Shown: positions 19,763-29,289 of the stretch, in pieces | Numbering within the stretch: position 1 is the stretch's first letter | Layout: each line of letters starts with the position of its first letter | Assembly: GCF_028462125.1 (NCBI RefSeq) | Contig: NZ_CP115468.1 | Span: 3,837,559 to 3,901,558 of the forward strand | Length of the DNA: 64,000 nt | Reading direction: 5' to 3' | Source: Leptospira sp. GIMC2001 | GTDB lineage: Bacteria; Spirochaetota; Leptospiria; Leptospirales; Leptospiraceae | The notes under the pieces: model-generated | Seen by the model: the letters and a program-made list of their open reading frames with translations, nothing else | Told to the model about the DNA's origin: nothing | The model's database searches: none | Made by a program: the position numbers and the translations under genes

Positions 19763-20302
19763 TCAAGCATTTAGGAATTTATCTTTGTTAATTAAGTAAG
19801 AAAAAATCAGCGAAGAAATGAATCCTTGTAAAACAACTTCTGTTAGGACAATAAAATGAACAGAAAATTCAATATTGGGAAGCATATAAACTAAACCTTC
19901 AATAGTGCCAGGCGCTGGTACATCGGAAGCCAATCCACCCACTAAACTATAAATGCAAAAAACAATAAAAGTTCTCTGATAAAACGAAGATTGAAAAAGT
20001 GATTCCCGAATAAGGAACATTGTTGATCCAATAATCAGGGCTCTCAGAAATTGTGCTGGTATCATCCAAATTCTTGCGCTGTTCCATAATTCTGGTTGGT
20101 TCGGTGTTACCAGAAACGAAGCAAAAACTGGCTCAGATCCTATATAGAAATCATGATTGACAAACGTATAACCAAGGATTCCGAAGAACAGGTAGGTTGG
20201 TATATGAGCGAGCGTATATTTTAATATGAATCGACAGTACAGCATACTTAGTTGGACTCTGCAATATCTTATGGACGGAATCCTATAAGAAAAAAAACTC
20301 AT
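19763..20302 (-). CDS. hypothetical membrane protein, four to five helices
   Basis: A 179-residue protein that I do not recognise. It has hydrophobic segments near residues 30-50, 85-105, 115-135 and 145-170 (for example IPTYLFFGILGYTFV, FLRALIIGSTMFLI and TFIVFCIYSLVGGLA). The ATG at 20302 is taken as start with GGA a few bases upstream; an in-frame TTG at 20314 is an alternative. It is transcribed divergently from glnD, and the two starts are only 13 bases apart, so their promoters must overlap the opposite gene. No function can be assigned. Confidence 0.65.
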   Translation of the reverse strand: MSFFSYRIPSIRYCRVQLSMLYCRFILKYTLAHIPTYLFFGILGYTFVNHDFYIGSEPVFASFLVTPNQPELWNSARIWMIPAQFLRALIIGSTMFLIRESLFQSSFYQRTFIVFCIYSLVGGLASDVPAPGTIEGLVYMLPNIEFSVHFIVLTEVVLQGFISSLIFSYLINKDKFLNA

Positions 20303-20315
20303 ATTAGAATCCAAG

Positions 20316-22952
20316 ATGAAGCTCGACCTCCCATCCAGAATCCAAAGAACACTCAGTAAAGGCAGTAATAACTTATCTGGTCGCCTTCTGACACGACAGA
20401 TTTCTTATATTATCGATTCCTCCATTACTGGATTATTCCATACAATAAATAAAGAAAAATTGATATGGGATAAATTATGCTTAATCGCAATTGGTGGATA
20501 CGGACGGATGGAACTCGCTCCGCATTCAGATATTGATTTGCTTTATCTTCACGACAATATGGAAGAAAATCTATTGAGTGAAGTAATCTCTCGAATCAAT
20601 AATTTTCTCTACGATTCTGGGATGCAAGTCGGACATACTTGTAGAACTATAGAAGAATCTAAACTATATATTGATAACATCCAAACTTTTCATGCGATTC
20701 TCGATTCACGTTATCTTGTTGGTTCGGAACTATTGTACGCTAAGTACGAAAAGGATTTTTTAGAAAATTTCCCACAAGATCTAGTAAATGGATACAATAA
20801 GTTAAAATTAGACAGTTTAGAAAAGAATATTTTATCCAGTCACACACCCCTGCTTCTTACAGAACCTAATATAAAAAACGGTCCGCTTGGACTTCGAGAC
20901 ATCCAAGCAATCTATTGGATTGAAAAAACCCTCAATGAAAATATCAATGTTAGACGAACGGGTATTTTCGATTTTTTTACACATGGTGATACACTACTTG
21001 CTGTCCAAGCTTATGATTTCTTTCTAAGAACGAGAGTGATTCTACATAAAATATCAGGAAGAAAGAATGACCGACTGGATCTAGCCCTACAACCCGATCT
21101 TGCAGAAGAAATGGGATTTGGGCCACGAGGTTTGAATTCTCTTGAATCTTTTGTATCAACCTATTACAAATACCAGAAAGAAGTTTACCACTTTATAGCA
21201 ACTTATCTTGATTACCGTGCATTCCGTCCGACTGCAACTAGTCATCGAACCATTTCAAAATATGGATTGCAACTTGTTACAACAGATAAATATTTATATC
21301 CTCCGCATTCAGAAAGATTGTTCGCTAATCCGGACAGTTTGTACCAAGATGTAATCAGTGTTTTTCTTATTTGTCAGGAAGAAGGCAAAGAGCCATCGCC
21401 CACCCTCTTGAATGAACTAAGATTCGCTTCCAATTTCTTAGATGATGATTTCAAAAATAGTAAAATAGTTATCGAGCATTTCTTAACTTTAATTAAGAAT
21501 CTTCGCAATGTTGGAAAAATGCTAAGCGTTATGCATGATGCCAATATATTGGGAGCGATGTTTCCAGAATTCGGAGCATGTACAAATTTCCCATTATTTA
21601 GCTACCATCATGAATATCCTGTAGATGAGCATAGCCTATTGATTCTTAGAGAGTTGGATTTACTAGTCAGTGGAGATTATCCAGATAAAGAAGTTTTAGA
21701 AGTTTTTGCAAATTGTGAGAAGATCCATATATTGTATCTCGCTCTACTTGTTCACGATGCAGGCAAAGTAAAAGAGGGAGATCACTGTCAATATGGATCT
21801 GAACTAGCATTGGCAATATCCGATCGCTTGGCTCTTTCGGATTCGGAAACAGACTTGTTTCGTTTCTTGGTAGCTCACCATATTGATATGTCCGAAATCT
21901 CGAATAAACGAGATATCTTTGATCCAAATTTAATTCAAGAATTTGCAGAGATTGTAACGGATATTAAACGATTGTCTCTATTGTATGTTCTAACAATTAT
22001 AGACACCAAATCTGTTGGGCCTTCCATTTTAACCAATTGGAAAAAAGATATCTTGTACAGATTGTACATATCCACAAAGGAATTTCTTGACGGCGGAAGT
22101 AAAACCTTTGATACAGAAGAGTCAAATATTCAAGGCCTTAAGAACTACTTACAATCAAAAGAACAACTGCCAGATAATATAGTTTTTGCGGTTTGTGATT
22201 TTGCACAAAATGTCAAGCCTACATCGTATTTGAATTTCCATACTCATAGAAGGATTCTTCAGCATTTTACTCAACTGCAGGTTCTAAAACAAAATAGCAT
22301 GCTATTCAATATTGAATATGAGAAGGAACCTTCCTATACTACAATAACTGTTTATTCTCATTTTCGCCGAGATGTTTTATTGCATATTGCCGGAGCTGTG
22401 AGTTCATTAGATTTGAATCTCGTTGGAATGCGACCCTTTCGTTTAACAGATGATAGAGATGATTTTCTCATCAGTCAAGTTTTGGTAACTGATTCAATTG
22501 GTTCAGGAGATATTCCATCTAATACTTTAGATATCTTTCGAAGCAATTTAGATGGAACCCTAGCTGGGCGAATCAATCTAGAAGAGTCCGCGATGCTGTC
22601 CAACAAATGGTCAGAGAAGACGGAAGTCCCGGAAGGATTGGTTGATGAGATGGTAGAATTCAACAACACCGCAAATGAAATTTATACAATTTTAGAAATC
22701 CGATTGTCTGACTCGATCGGACTTCTTTATCGAATACTGGAAGTGTTATTATCGCAGGGAATAGAAATTCATTTTGCAAGAGTTGCGACAAGTGCAGATT
22801 TTGCTTATGACACTTTCTATTTATTAGATAAATCAGGATCTAAGTTAGAAGATCAGAAGCAATTAACTGAGCTTAGGCAGAAAATTTTTCAAGCTGCAAA
22901 CCTTTTGCTCTCTAACCAAAAATCTGATATGATTCAAGAGATATATTTTTAG
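20316..22952 (+). CDS. glnD: [protein-PII] uridylyltransferase, GlnD family
   Basis: An 878-residue GlnD-type enzyme. The nucleotidyltransferase domain shows GGYGRMELAPHSDIDLLYLHD with its metal-binding aspartates. The linker domain is typical, the HD hydrolase domain has HDAGKVKEGDHCQYG (around residue 490), and two ACT-like regulatory regions lie at the C-terminus (about 680 onward). GlnD uridylylates and deuridylylates PII in response to glutamine, linking nitrogen status to GlnB and glutamine synthetase. No glnB or glnA is adjacent. It is followed after 11 bases by the GH13 gene on the same strand, possibly co-transcribed. Confidence 0.93.
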   Translation: MKLDLPSRIQRTLSKGSNNLSGRLLTRQISYIIDSSITGLFHTINKEKLIWDKLCLIAIGGYGRMELAPHSDIDLLYLHDNMEENLLSEVISRINNFLYDSGMQVGHTCRTIEESKLYIDNIQTFHAILDSRYLVGSELLYAKYEKDFLENFPQDLVNGYNKLKLDSLEKNILSSHTPLLLTEPNIKNGPLGLRDIQAIYWIEKTLNENINVRRTGIFDFFTHGDTLLAVQAYDFFLRTRVILHKISGRKNDRLDLALQPDLAEEMGFGPRGLNSLESFVSTYYKYQKEVYHFIATYLDYRAFRPTATSHRTISKYGLQLVTTDKYLYPPHSERLFANPDSLYQDVISVFLICQEEGKEPSPTLLNELRFASNFLDDDFKNSKIVIEHFLTLIKNLRNVGKMLSVMHDANILGAMFPEFGACTNFPLFSYHHEYPVDEHSLLILRELDLLVSGDYPDKEVLEVFANCEKIHILYLALLVHDAGKVKEGDHCQYGSELALAISDRLALSDSETDLFRFLVAHHIDMSEISNKRDIFDPNLIQEFAEIVTDIKRLSLLYVLTIIDTKSVGPSILTNWKKDILYRLYISTKEFLDGGSKTFDTEESNIQGLKNYLQSKEQLPDNIVFAVCDFAQNVKPTSYLNFHTHRRILQHFTQLQVLKQNSMLFNIEYEKEPSYTTITVYSHFRRDVLLHIAGAVSSLDLNLVGMRPFRLTDDRDDFLISQVLVTDSIGSGDIPSNTLDIFRSNLDGTLAGRINLEESAMLSNKWSEKTEVPEGLVDEMVEFNNTANEIYTILEIRLSDSIGLLYRILEVLLSQGIEIHFARVATSADFAYDTFYLLDKSGSKLEDQKQLTELRQKIFQAANLLLSNQKSDMIQEIYF

Positions 22953-22963
22953 GAGATGATTGA

Positions 22964-24586
22964 ATGAGTTGGTGGAAAGACGCAGTAATTTATCAGATAT
23001 ACCCACGTAGTTTTTATGATTCCAATGGTGATGGAATTGGTGATTTAGAAGGGATCATTCAGAAGTTAGATTATTTGAATGATGGAACGGATAAATCACT
23101 TGGCATCGATGCAATATGGCTTTCTCCAATTTATCCATCTCCCATGTATGACTTCGGATATGATATCTCGGACTACAATTCCATAGATTCAGTGTTTGGT
23201 GATCTTAAGATATTCCAAAAGCTGATCAAAGAAGCACATAAGAGAAAGATCAAAATCATCATGGACCTCGTAGTGAACCATACTTCCCATCTTCATCCTT
23301 GGTTTCTAGATTCTAGATCATCTATCAATAGCGAGAAGCGTGATTGGTATATCTGGAAGGATCCGGTGGATGGACAAGAACCCAATAATTTTCTGGGAAC
23401 TTTTGGCGGTAAAGCTTGGACTATGGATGAGAAGACAGGCCAGTATTATTACCATTCTTTTCTTGCTGAACAACCAGATTTGAATTGGAGAAATCCTGCA
23501 GTTAAAGAAGAAATTTTCAAAATGATTCGTTATTGGTTGGATATGAAGGTTGATGGTTTTCGCCTAGATGTAGTTAACTTATTCTACAAAGATGATCAAT
23601 GGCGGGACAATCCATCAAGGATATTCAAAGGAATTCGTCCTTTTGATCGGCAAGTCCATATCTATGACAGAGATAGACCAGAAATGCATGATCTGCTACG
23701 TGATCTAAGAAAACTTTTGGATTCTTATAAGGACAGAATGTCCGTCGGCGAAGTGATGATGGATCCACCTGGTAAAGTTTCCATTCCAGCTTCTTATTAT
23801 GGAAATAATGATGAATTGCATATGGCTTTTAATTTTGCGTTTCTCTACTCTTTCTGGGGAGCGGGTAATTTCAAAAAAGTTATAGATGAATGGGAAGATG
23901 CACTAGGCGAAAAGAACTGGCCGAATTATACACTTAGTAATCATGATTTCCGAAGACATTTTTCAAGATATGCTGATGGAAAATTGTCATTTCTTCGAGC
24001 AAAGCTAACAGCACTTATGCTATTAACTTTAAGAGGAACTCCTTTCTTATATTATGGTGAAGAAATTGGTATGGAAAGTGAAAGAGTTCCTAAGAAAAAT
24101 TTGCAGGATCCAGTAGGAATTCGGTATTGGCCTTTTCACCCTGGACGAGATTCAGAACGAAAACCAATGTGCTGGGATGCTTCTGAATTTGGAGGATTCT
24201 CGAAAAGAATTCCTTGGTTACCTGTGTATTCAAAATTTCAAAAACGAAATGTTGAAACAGCGCAGAAAGAACCGGATAGTCTCTGGTGTTTTTATCGAGA
24301 TATTATCAAATTAAGAAAATCAAGTAAAGCACTCAAAACTGGAACGATTGAAACAGGTATCGATTCGACAGAATCCTTCTTATACTATACAAGAAGTATC
24401 GGTAAGGAAAAAAGTCATATCATTCTAAATTTCTCTTCGGATGAAAAGATTTTTCATATTCCTGCTGATTGGAAACCTAAGAATCTTATGATGGATAGCT
24501 ATCAATCGGGAATATTAAAGAAAAAATTATCTCCTGCTCACGAAATAATTCTTTTGCCATATCAGGCATTGCTGTGGGAAGGATAA
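22964..24586 (+). CDS. GH13 alpha-glucosidase (oligo-1,6-glucosidase/trehalose-hydrolase type)
   Basis: A 540-residue glycoside hydrolase of family 13. The (beta/alpha)8 barrel begins with WWKDAVIYQIYPRSFYDSNGDGIGDLEGI. Conserved regions are MDLVVNHTS, DGFRLDVVNLF with the nucleophile Asp, VGEVMM with the acid/base Glu and LSNHDFRR with the third acid. This pattern fits exo-acting alpha-glucosidases. There is no signal peptide, so it should hydrolyse imported or internal oligosaccharides. A strong AGGAG ribosome binding site lies in the 11-base gap after glnD. The exact sugar specificity is not decidable here. Confidence 0.92.
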   Translation: MSWWKDAVIYQIYPRSFYDSNGDGIGDLEGIIQKLDYLNDGTDKSLGIDAIWLSPIYPSPMYDFGYDISDYNSIDSVFGDLKIFQKLIKEAHKRKIKIIMDLVVNHTSHLHPWFLDSRSSINSEKRDWYIWKDPVDGQEPNNFLGTFGGKAWTMDEKTGQYYYHSFLAEQPDLNWRNPAVKEEIFKMIRYWLDMKVDGFRLDVVNLFYKDDQWRDNPSRIFKGIRPFDRQVHIYDRDRPEMHDLLRDLRKLLDSYKDRMSVGEVMMDPPGKVSIPASYYGNNDELHMAFNFAFLYSFWGAGNFKKVIDEWEDALGEKNWPNYTLSNHDFRRHFSRYADGKLSFLRAKLTALMLLTLRGTPFLYYGEEIGMESERVPKKNLQDPVGIRYWPFHPGRDSERKPMCWDASEFGGFSKRIPWLPVYSKFQKRNVETAQKEPDSLWCFYRDIIKLRKSSKALKTGTIETGIDSTESFLYYTRSIGKEKSHIILNFSSDEKIFHIPADWKPKNLMMDSYQSGILKKKLSPAHEIILLPYQALLWEG

Positions 24587-24669
24587 TCGTTAACTAGATC
24601 ACAAGAAGGAATTAAAAACTCATTTTAGAGAGCAAATATTTTTTATTAAAAAGAAATTGCTAAATATGT

Positions 24670-24687
24670 AGAAACCTGATAGTTTCT
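24670..24687 (+). terminator. weak hairpin with U-rich tail after the GH13 gene
   Basis: AGAAAC, six-base loop, GTTTCT, then TCTTTT. The stem is short and A/U-rich, and it ends only 18 bases before the next ATG, so termination would be weak. It may instead be a leader hairpin for the response regulator gene. Confidence 0.3.
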
Positions 24688-24705
24688 TCTTTTGGGAATA
24701 ATTTA

Positions 24706-25398
24706 TTGATGAAAAAGCTCAACAATGAGGAAATTGTCGAAATTCAGATAATTGAAGATAATATTGATTCAGTAAATTATTTACAATCTATTTTTCAAGA
24801 GTCAGCACATTTCCAAATCACAGATGTATTTCCTTCATATGAAATTGCTAAGAATTCATTTGAGAAATTTTGTCCTTTTTGGATCATTGATATTGGACTT
24901 CCTGGAAAATCTGGAATCAACGCTCTAAAAGAAATTAAATCACTCCACCCTAATTCCAAAGTTTGCATGTTCACTTCGATTGAAGATCCTGTAAATATAT
25001 TGAAATGTATAAAAATTGGTGCAAATGGATATTTGTTAAAAGATATTTCACCAAAATTATTTATCCATGAATTGGAATCGATTCTTTTAGGTGGTTCACC
25101 TTTAACGGCAAGAGTCGCAGAAAAAATTTTAGAAGAATATATTTCTCAAAATGATGTTCTTGAACCAGAGCCTATCAAAAATGAAACTGAAAGAAAAAGT
25201 ATTCTGACAAATCGACAGATTGAAATATTGAATTACATTTCCTTGGGAATGACTTACTCATCAATTGCGAATAAATTGAATAAATCTCCTAGGACAATCA
25301 GAAAACATATAGAAAACATTTATAAGAATTTGAAAGTAAATTCTAAACTGGAAGCGATACAATTAGGAATTAAAATAGGAATACTAAAACGCGAATAA
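24706..25398 (+). CDS. NarL/FixJ-family response regulator (REC-LuxR HTH)
   Basis: A 230-residue two-component regulator. The receiver domain has the acidic pair in IIEDN, the phospho-acceptor Asp in WIIDIGLPGKSG, the conserved Thr in MFTS and Lys in LLKD. The C-terminal LuxR-type helix-turn-helix is seen in LTNRQIEILNYISLGMTYSSIANKLNKSPRTIRKHI. It should bind DNA when phosphorylated. Its partner is almost certainly the 7TM-DISM kinase that starts 5 bases downstream. Target genes are unknown; the adjacent GH13 gene is one candidate. Confidence 0.93.
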   Translation: MMKKLNNEEIVEIQIIEDNIDSVNYLQSIFQESAHFQITDVFPSYEIAKNSFEKFCPFWIIDIGLPGKSGINALKEIKSLHPNSKVCMFTSIEDPVNILKCIKIGANGYLLKDISPKLFIHELESILLGGSPLTARVAEKILEEYISQNDVLEPEPIKNETERKSILTNRQIEILNYISLGMTYSSIANKLNKSPRTIRKHIENIYKNLKVNSKLEAIQLGIKIGILKRE

Positions 25399-25402
25399 TG
25401 TT

Positions 25403-27235
25403 ATGAAAAATTCTAGACCTACTAAAAGTTATTTCTTTATAGTAATCTGTTTTGGAATTTTGCTATTTTCAAATTGTCAAAACAATCAAAGTGAAGTTGA
25501 GAATCCAAAATCCTTTATCGATCTGTCAGGACTATGGAAAATAGAATCAGTAAAATGTATAAAAATTTCTCAGTGTGATAAATTAGTTGAAGGTGCTCAG
25601 ATTCATTTACCGAGAGACTTAAGAAAAATTGATTCAAATTTTTATGGAAGAATTGTATTCACAAAAAAATTTAGAATTAGTTCGGAGAATCAAGATAATA
25701 TTCTTTTTATTGCTGGTGCAATCGGTTCGACAGATAAAGTTCTGATTAATGGAAAGATGATTGGCTCGATTGGTCGGGAATTCGATGTTAATCGTATCAG
25801 TGCTATCTGGATGCTTCCACGGCAATATAGAATTGATTCCGAGTATTTCATACCAGGTGAAAATGTTATCCAAGTAGAAATTGGAGTCTATGATGAAAAA
25901 GCTGGAATATACAGCGAGCCTCTTGCATTAGCTGACGAAATTATTGCAAATGATTTACTTAGATGGAAGTATATATTTAATGTTTTTCTACCTTTTGCAA
26001 TATTTGGAATCTGTGGCTTTATCACTCTCTTTATCTTTATTGCATTGCTTTTTAATAATTTACCTAAATATTACTATCTTTATTTGGGAGCGGCAAATTT
26101 TTACTTATTTTATATTTTACATTTTTTACCTGTTAATATAGGTATAGATTATCTTTCAGCAGTCCAACTCTACTTTTCTGGAGGATTAATAACAGCAAGT
26201 TTAATCTCCCTTTTCTATCTAAGAATTATTAAGTCATACTTTAAAATTACGGATATATCATTCTGCTTTCTTGGGATACTATTGGTTCCATTACATTTTT
26301 TAATATTAGATTTCCAATACGTTTATTCTATCGCCAAGTGGATCAATATTTATGTAACATTCTTATTAGGATCTATTGTTTGGTTTTCATATTTAGGAAA
26401 AGATAATCGGTATGCAACATCACGATACTCAAATATAATATTTGTACCTTCTCTGATTTCATTTTTGGCTAGCTTTTGGGATCTTCTTGTACGGTTTCAT
26501 TTTCTAAATATGCCATTTGTATTTAATTATTTTTCTATGATTTATTCTATTTTAATTTTTGTGATCCATACTCAAGAAGTTGTCGACTCGCGAAAAAAAG
26601 TATCAGAATTTCGAGAACAACAATTACAGCAGCGACTAAATATTGCTAGAGACATTCATGATATTATAGGTGCTGAACTGACTGGGATGATGCATCTCTT
26701 CAATTCAGATCAGGGTAAAATCAAGTTATTTTCTGAGTTTAACGACCGAATTTCTTTGATTCTAGAAAACATAAAAGATTTTATTGGAATTCTAAACGGT
26801 GATAAAAATTTTAACAGTGATTTGAATGGTAAAATAAACAATTATATTCAAAGATTGAAATCGATTCCTGAATTAACTGTCACAACCGATATTCAAAATA
26901 TTGAAAATAAACTTCCATTCCGTGAAATGAATGAAATCTATAAAATATTTTTAGAATCTGTAAGCAATGTACTCCAACATAGTGAAGCAACTAATTTATT
27001 TATTACGCTCAAATTCAAAAGTAATAAATTGATTTTTGCAATCAGAGACAATGGTAATGGTAAAATTTCTAAATCTTTAAAATATTCAGGAATCAACCAA
27101 CAAAGTTACGAAGGAAATCACAAAGGAAATGGATTGAAAAATATGAATTACCGTGCAAAGAGTATCGGTTCTAAATTTAGAATTCTCTCGTCGCCTGAGA
27201 AAGGTTCCTTGATCTACCTATCTAAAATATTTTAG
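25403..27235 (+). CDS. 7TM-DISM sensor histidine kinase (HisKA_3 type)
   Basis: A 610-residue sensor kinase with four parts. There is a leader with possible lipobox (L-F-S-N-C) and an extracytoplasmic beta-sandwich domain (about residues 35-185) of DISM type. Seven transmembrane helices follow (about 195-395). A cytoplasmic HisKA_3/HATPase_c module carries the phospho-acceptor His in NIARDIHDIIGAEL, the N box in ESVSNVLQHS and the G boxes in IRDNGNGK and GNGLKNM. This architecture is typical of sensors of extracellular small molecules, often carbohydrates. It forms a pair with the LuxR-type regulator 5 bases upstream. Confidence 0.92.
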   Translation: MKNSRPTKSYFFIVICFGILLFSNCQNNQSEVENPKSFIDLSGLWKIESVKCIKISQCDKLVEGAQIHLPRDLRKIDSNFYGRIVFTKKFRISSENQDNILFIAGAIGSTDKVLINGKMIGSIGREFDVNRISAIWMLPRQYRIDSEYFIPGENVIQVEIGVYDEKAGIYSEPLALADEIIANDLLRWKYIFNVFLPFAIFGICGFITLFIFIALLFNNLPKYYYLYLGAANFYLFYILHFLPVNIGIDYLSAVQLYFSGGLITASLISLFYLRIIKSYFKITDISFCFLGILLVPLHFLILDFQYVYSIAKWINIYVTFLLGSIVWFSYLGKDNRYATSRYSNIIFVPSLISFLASFWDLLVRFHFLNMPFVFNYFSMIYSILIFVIHTQEVVDSRKKVSEFREQQLQQRLNIARDIHDIIGAELTGMMHLFNSDQGKIKLFSEFNDRISLILENIKDFIGILNGDKNFNSDLNGKINNYIQRLKSIPELTVTTDIQNIENKLPFREMNEIYKIFLESVSNVLQHSEATNLFITLKFKSNKLIFAIRDNGNGKISKSLKYSGINQQSYEGNHKGNGLKNMNYRAKSIGSKFRILSSPEKGSLIYLSKIF

Positions 27236-27272
27236 ATTTTGAATACCTGTTTTTTAATTTTAAAAATCTTTT

Positions 27273-27302
27273 AATCTGATTTCAAATTCAAAAAATCGGA
27301 TT
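27273..27302. terminator. possible bidirectional hairpin between convergent genes
   Basis: Arms AATCTGATTT (27273-27282) and AAATCGGATT (27293-27302) pair over ten positions with one G-U. The location, between two convergent genes, is right for a terminator. On the minus strand it is followed by an A/T-rich stretch with a T run; on the plus strand there is no clear U tract. Confidence 0.35.
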
Positions 27303-27378
27303 CCATCTCATCCGTTGGCATAATTAATAGTATAATTAAATAAGTAAAACCATAAATTATAATTTAATTATTAAAAAA

Positions 27379-28848
27379 TCAATTATTACACAATTCCATT
27401 CCGCGAATTGCTATATCCAAAATTCCTGGATCGAATGTTGTATCTTCAGTTCCGTCTGGATTGAATCTAATAATTCTTCCTTTGCCTCCAGTAGTTCCAG
27501 GTCCTGTTCCCCATGAACCAGCCATATACACCTTTCCATCATCTGCGATTTTAACTGAGAAGACATAAGAATGCCCATCAGGAGAAGCAGTTGGACTTTC
27601 GATAATTTTCGTCCAAGCAGGAATTGGAATGCCAGCTACATCTAACTTTTTGATCGCCCATCTATGCTTTGTTAAATCACCATTTACTGAATTCAGACTT
27701 CCTACCACATATGTATTATTATCCGAATCAACTGCCAAGGCTCTGACAGCCTCGCTATCATATGCTAGATTGGTTTTGATGTCCCAGGAATGAGCCCAAA
27801 TTGTGGCGCCGGTATCACGATTGAATTTTCGAACGTACCAAGCATCATTATCGGTTACGCCTGCAGATTTCATATGACCACCGACAATGAAATTCTCATC
27901 CTGATCAAGAATGCTCACATAAGGTAAGTTATGCCAGCCTCCAGTATTCCCCAATGGATTGTTGATTCTTAAGTCAAAATTTGTGGTGTCTTCATTTAGA
28001 GTTGGATCCCATTTGCGAATCCACCAAGCATTGTTTCCAGCTGTTGAAGAGGTTGCAGAGTAGTAAGCACAGCCAGCAAAGATATTTCCGTTGCTATCAA
28101 CAGAGACACCTCCACAAAAGTTATGAGCACTCACTGAAGGGATTACTAAAGGCCATGGTGCTCCGAAAGCAGTTCCATCTGGTTGGTATTTAAAGATTCT
28201 TCCCTGTCCAGTAAAAGTAGCGGAATTGTTTCTAGTTGAAAGGTAAACATTCTCATCTTGATCAAAAGTTAGCGACCAAGGATCATCATATTCTACATAA
28301 AGATTAATAGTTTTATCCCATCCTGGTGAAGCTCCACCAGTTTTATCAAACTTTTTGACAATGGTGTTTAAATCCAAAGAACTTGATGGCCCTTTGAAAA
28401 CACCTGCAATGTATACATCACCGTTCGATGAACATGCGACATTTCGAAAAAAGTCATGTCCTAAATTTGTGGTACCAGGTACGCCATCTAGATCAAAAAC
28501 TTTAGTCCATGATGAATCGATCGTTCCATCTTGACGAACTCGCATGATCTTTGCATTGCCATCATAATAGCCTGTGAGAATAAGATCCTTGCCATTTGCT
28601 ACGACTTGGTTCACCACTGCTTCATCTTCGTCTTCATCTTGAGTTCCGTCAACCGCTCCGTTATCAATGTTTGAGTCTACTTGAGTATTTTGTGATGAAC
28701 GTATAATTATATTCTGAATTAAATATTCCAAAGGATCATCAAGGGAAGGTAAAGCGCACGTATAGAGTTGAGCGATTCCAAAAATGAAAGCACATACCTT
28801 TATATTGATGATTCTTCTACGATATAGAAAAATTTGATTGTAATTCAT
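27379..28848 (-). CDS. beta-propeller (SBBP-repeat-like) lipoprotein
   Basis: A 489-residue exported protein with a hydrophobic leader and a possible lipobox Cys near residue 32 (A-Q-L-Y-T-C). From about residue 75 it contains recurrent blocks with aromatic strands: DLILTGYYDGNAKIMRVRQDGTID, NGDVYIAGVFKG, DENVYLSTRNN, NTYVVGSLNS and DGKVYMAGSWG. Each is followed by a K-K/R-F/L-D segment, consistent with a beta propeller of SBBP or similar repeats. Ligand and role are unknown. An acidic run (DEDEDE) lies in the linker after the leader. Repeats of this type are common in leptospiral surface proteins. Confidence 0.75.
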   Translation of the reverse strand: MNYNQIFLYRRRIINIKVCAFIFGIAQLYTCALPSLDDPLEYLIQNIIIRSSQNTQVDSNIDNGAVDGTQDEDEDEAVVNQVVANGKDLILTGYYDGNAKIMRVRQDGTIDSSWTKVFDLDGVPGTTNLGHDFFRNVACSSNGDVYIAGVFKGPSSSLDLNTIVKKFDKTGGASPGWDKTINLYVEYDDPWSLTFDQDENVYLSTRNNSATFTGQGRIFKYQPDGTAFGAPWPLVIPSVSAHNFCGGVSVDSNGNIFAGCAYYSATSSTAGNNAWWIRKWDPTLNEDTTNFDLRINNPLGNTGGWHNLPYVSILDQDENFIVGGHMKSAGVTDNDAWYVRKFNRDTGATIWAHSWDIKTNLAYDSEAVRALAVDSDNNTYVVGSLNSVNGDLTKHRWAIKKLDVAGIPIPAWTKIIESPTASPDGHSYVFSVKIADDGKVYMAGSWGTGPGTTGGKGRIIRFNPDGTEDTTFDPGILDIAIRGMELCNN

Positions 28849-28922
28849 AAATTGTTAAAATCTCCTCAATCAAATTTCTAAAAAACTAAACTTCGCATTA
28901 GCTTTTTATATTATTATAAGAC

Positions 28923-28934
28923 TGTAAGTTTACA
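28923..28934. promoter_or_regulatory. short palindrome TGTAA-N2-TTACA upstream of the propeller lipoprotein
   Basis: A perfect five-base dyad about 75 bases upstream of the lipoprotein start. It could be an operator, but a site this short in AT-rich DNA may be chance. Confidence 0.25.
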
Positions 28935-28952
28935 ATATAATCTAGGAGTTGT

Positions 28953-28974
28953 AAATACGGCATTTGACGTATTT
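28953..28974 (-). repeat. inverted repeat downstream of the thiolase/OB-fold operon
   Basis: AAATACG and CGTATTT pair perfectly across an eight-base loop, 20 bases after the OB-fold protein stop. It could serve as a weak terminator or stability hairpin for the minus-strand thiolase operon. No U tract follows on that strand, so a Rho-independent role is doubtful. Confidence 0.35.
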
Positions 28975-28993
28975 TGGAAAAAAAAGAGGGTTT

Positions 28994-29257
28994 TTAGAAG
29001 TTTAGTGTGAATCCTGCTTTATTTTTTTGCAAGATTACAGATTGTCCAATTCTTAGATCTTGTAGCAATTCTTGATCTTCGAATATTTCCATCTGCATGG
29101 ATCCATCATCTTTTTGAATTTGGCACAAGGCATACGGCACCTTATCTGCCATATGACCGAAACCAACATGTACTATTGTAAAACTGTAGATTACCCCAGA
29201 AATTTCCTGGGGCAATTCAAAATCAGATTTTTCTTGAGTTTTCGAAAGATCTTCCAT
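28994..29257 (-). CDS. small OB-fold protein, DUF35-like thiolase partner
   Basis: An 87-residue protein. GVIYSFTIVHVGFGHMADKVPYALCQIQ...DDGSMQMEIFED and LRIGQSVILQ match the C-terminal OB-fold of DUF35/ChsH2-type acyl-CoA-associated proteins. The usual N-terminal zinc ribbon (two CxxC) is absent, so this is an OB-only version. DUF35 proteins commonly form complexes with thiolases or hydratases and help bind acyl-CoA. It begins 32 bases after the thiolase stop on the same strand, which strongly supports a partnership with that enzyme. Confidence 0.75.
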   Translation of the reverse strand: MEDLSKTQEKSDFELPQEISGVIYSFTIVHVGFGHMADKVPYALCQIQKDDGSMQMEIFEDQELLQDLRIGQSVILQKNKAGFTLNF

Positions 29258-29289
29258 TCGATTACTGAATTACAAAAATATTTTGAGAA

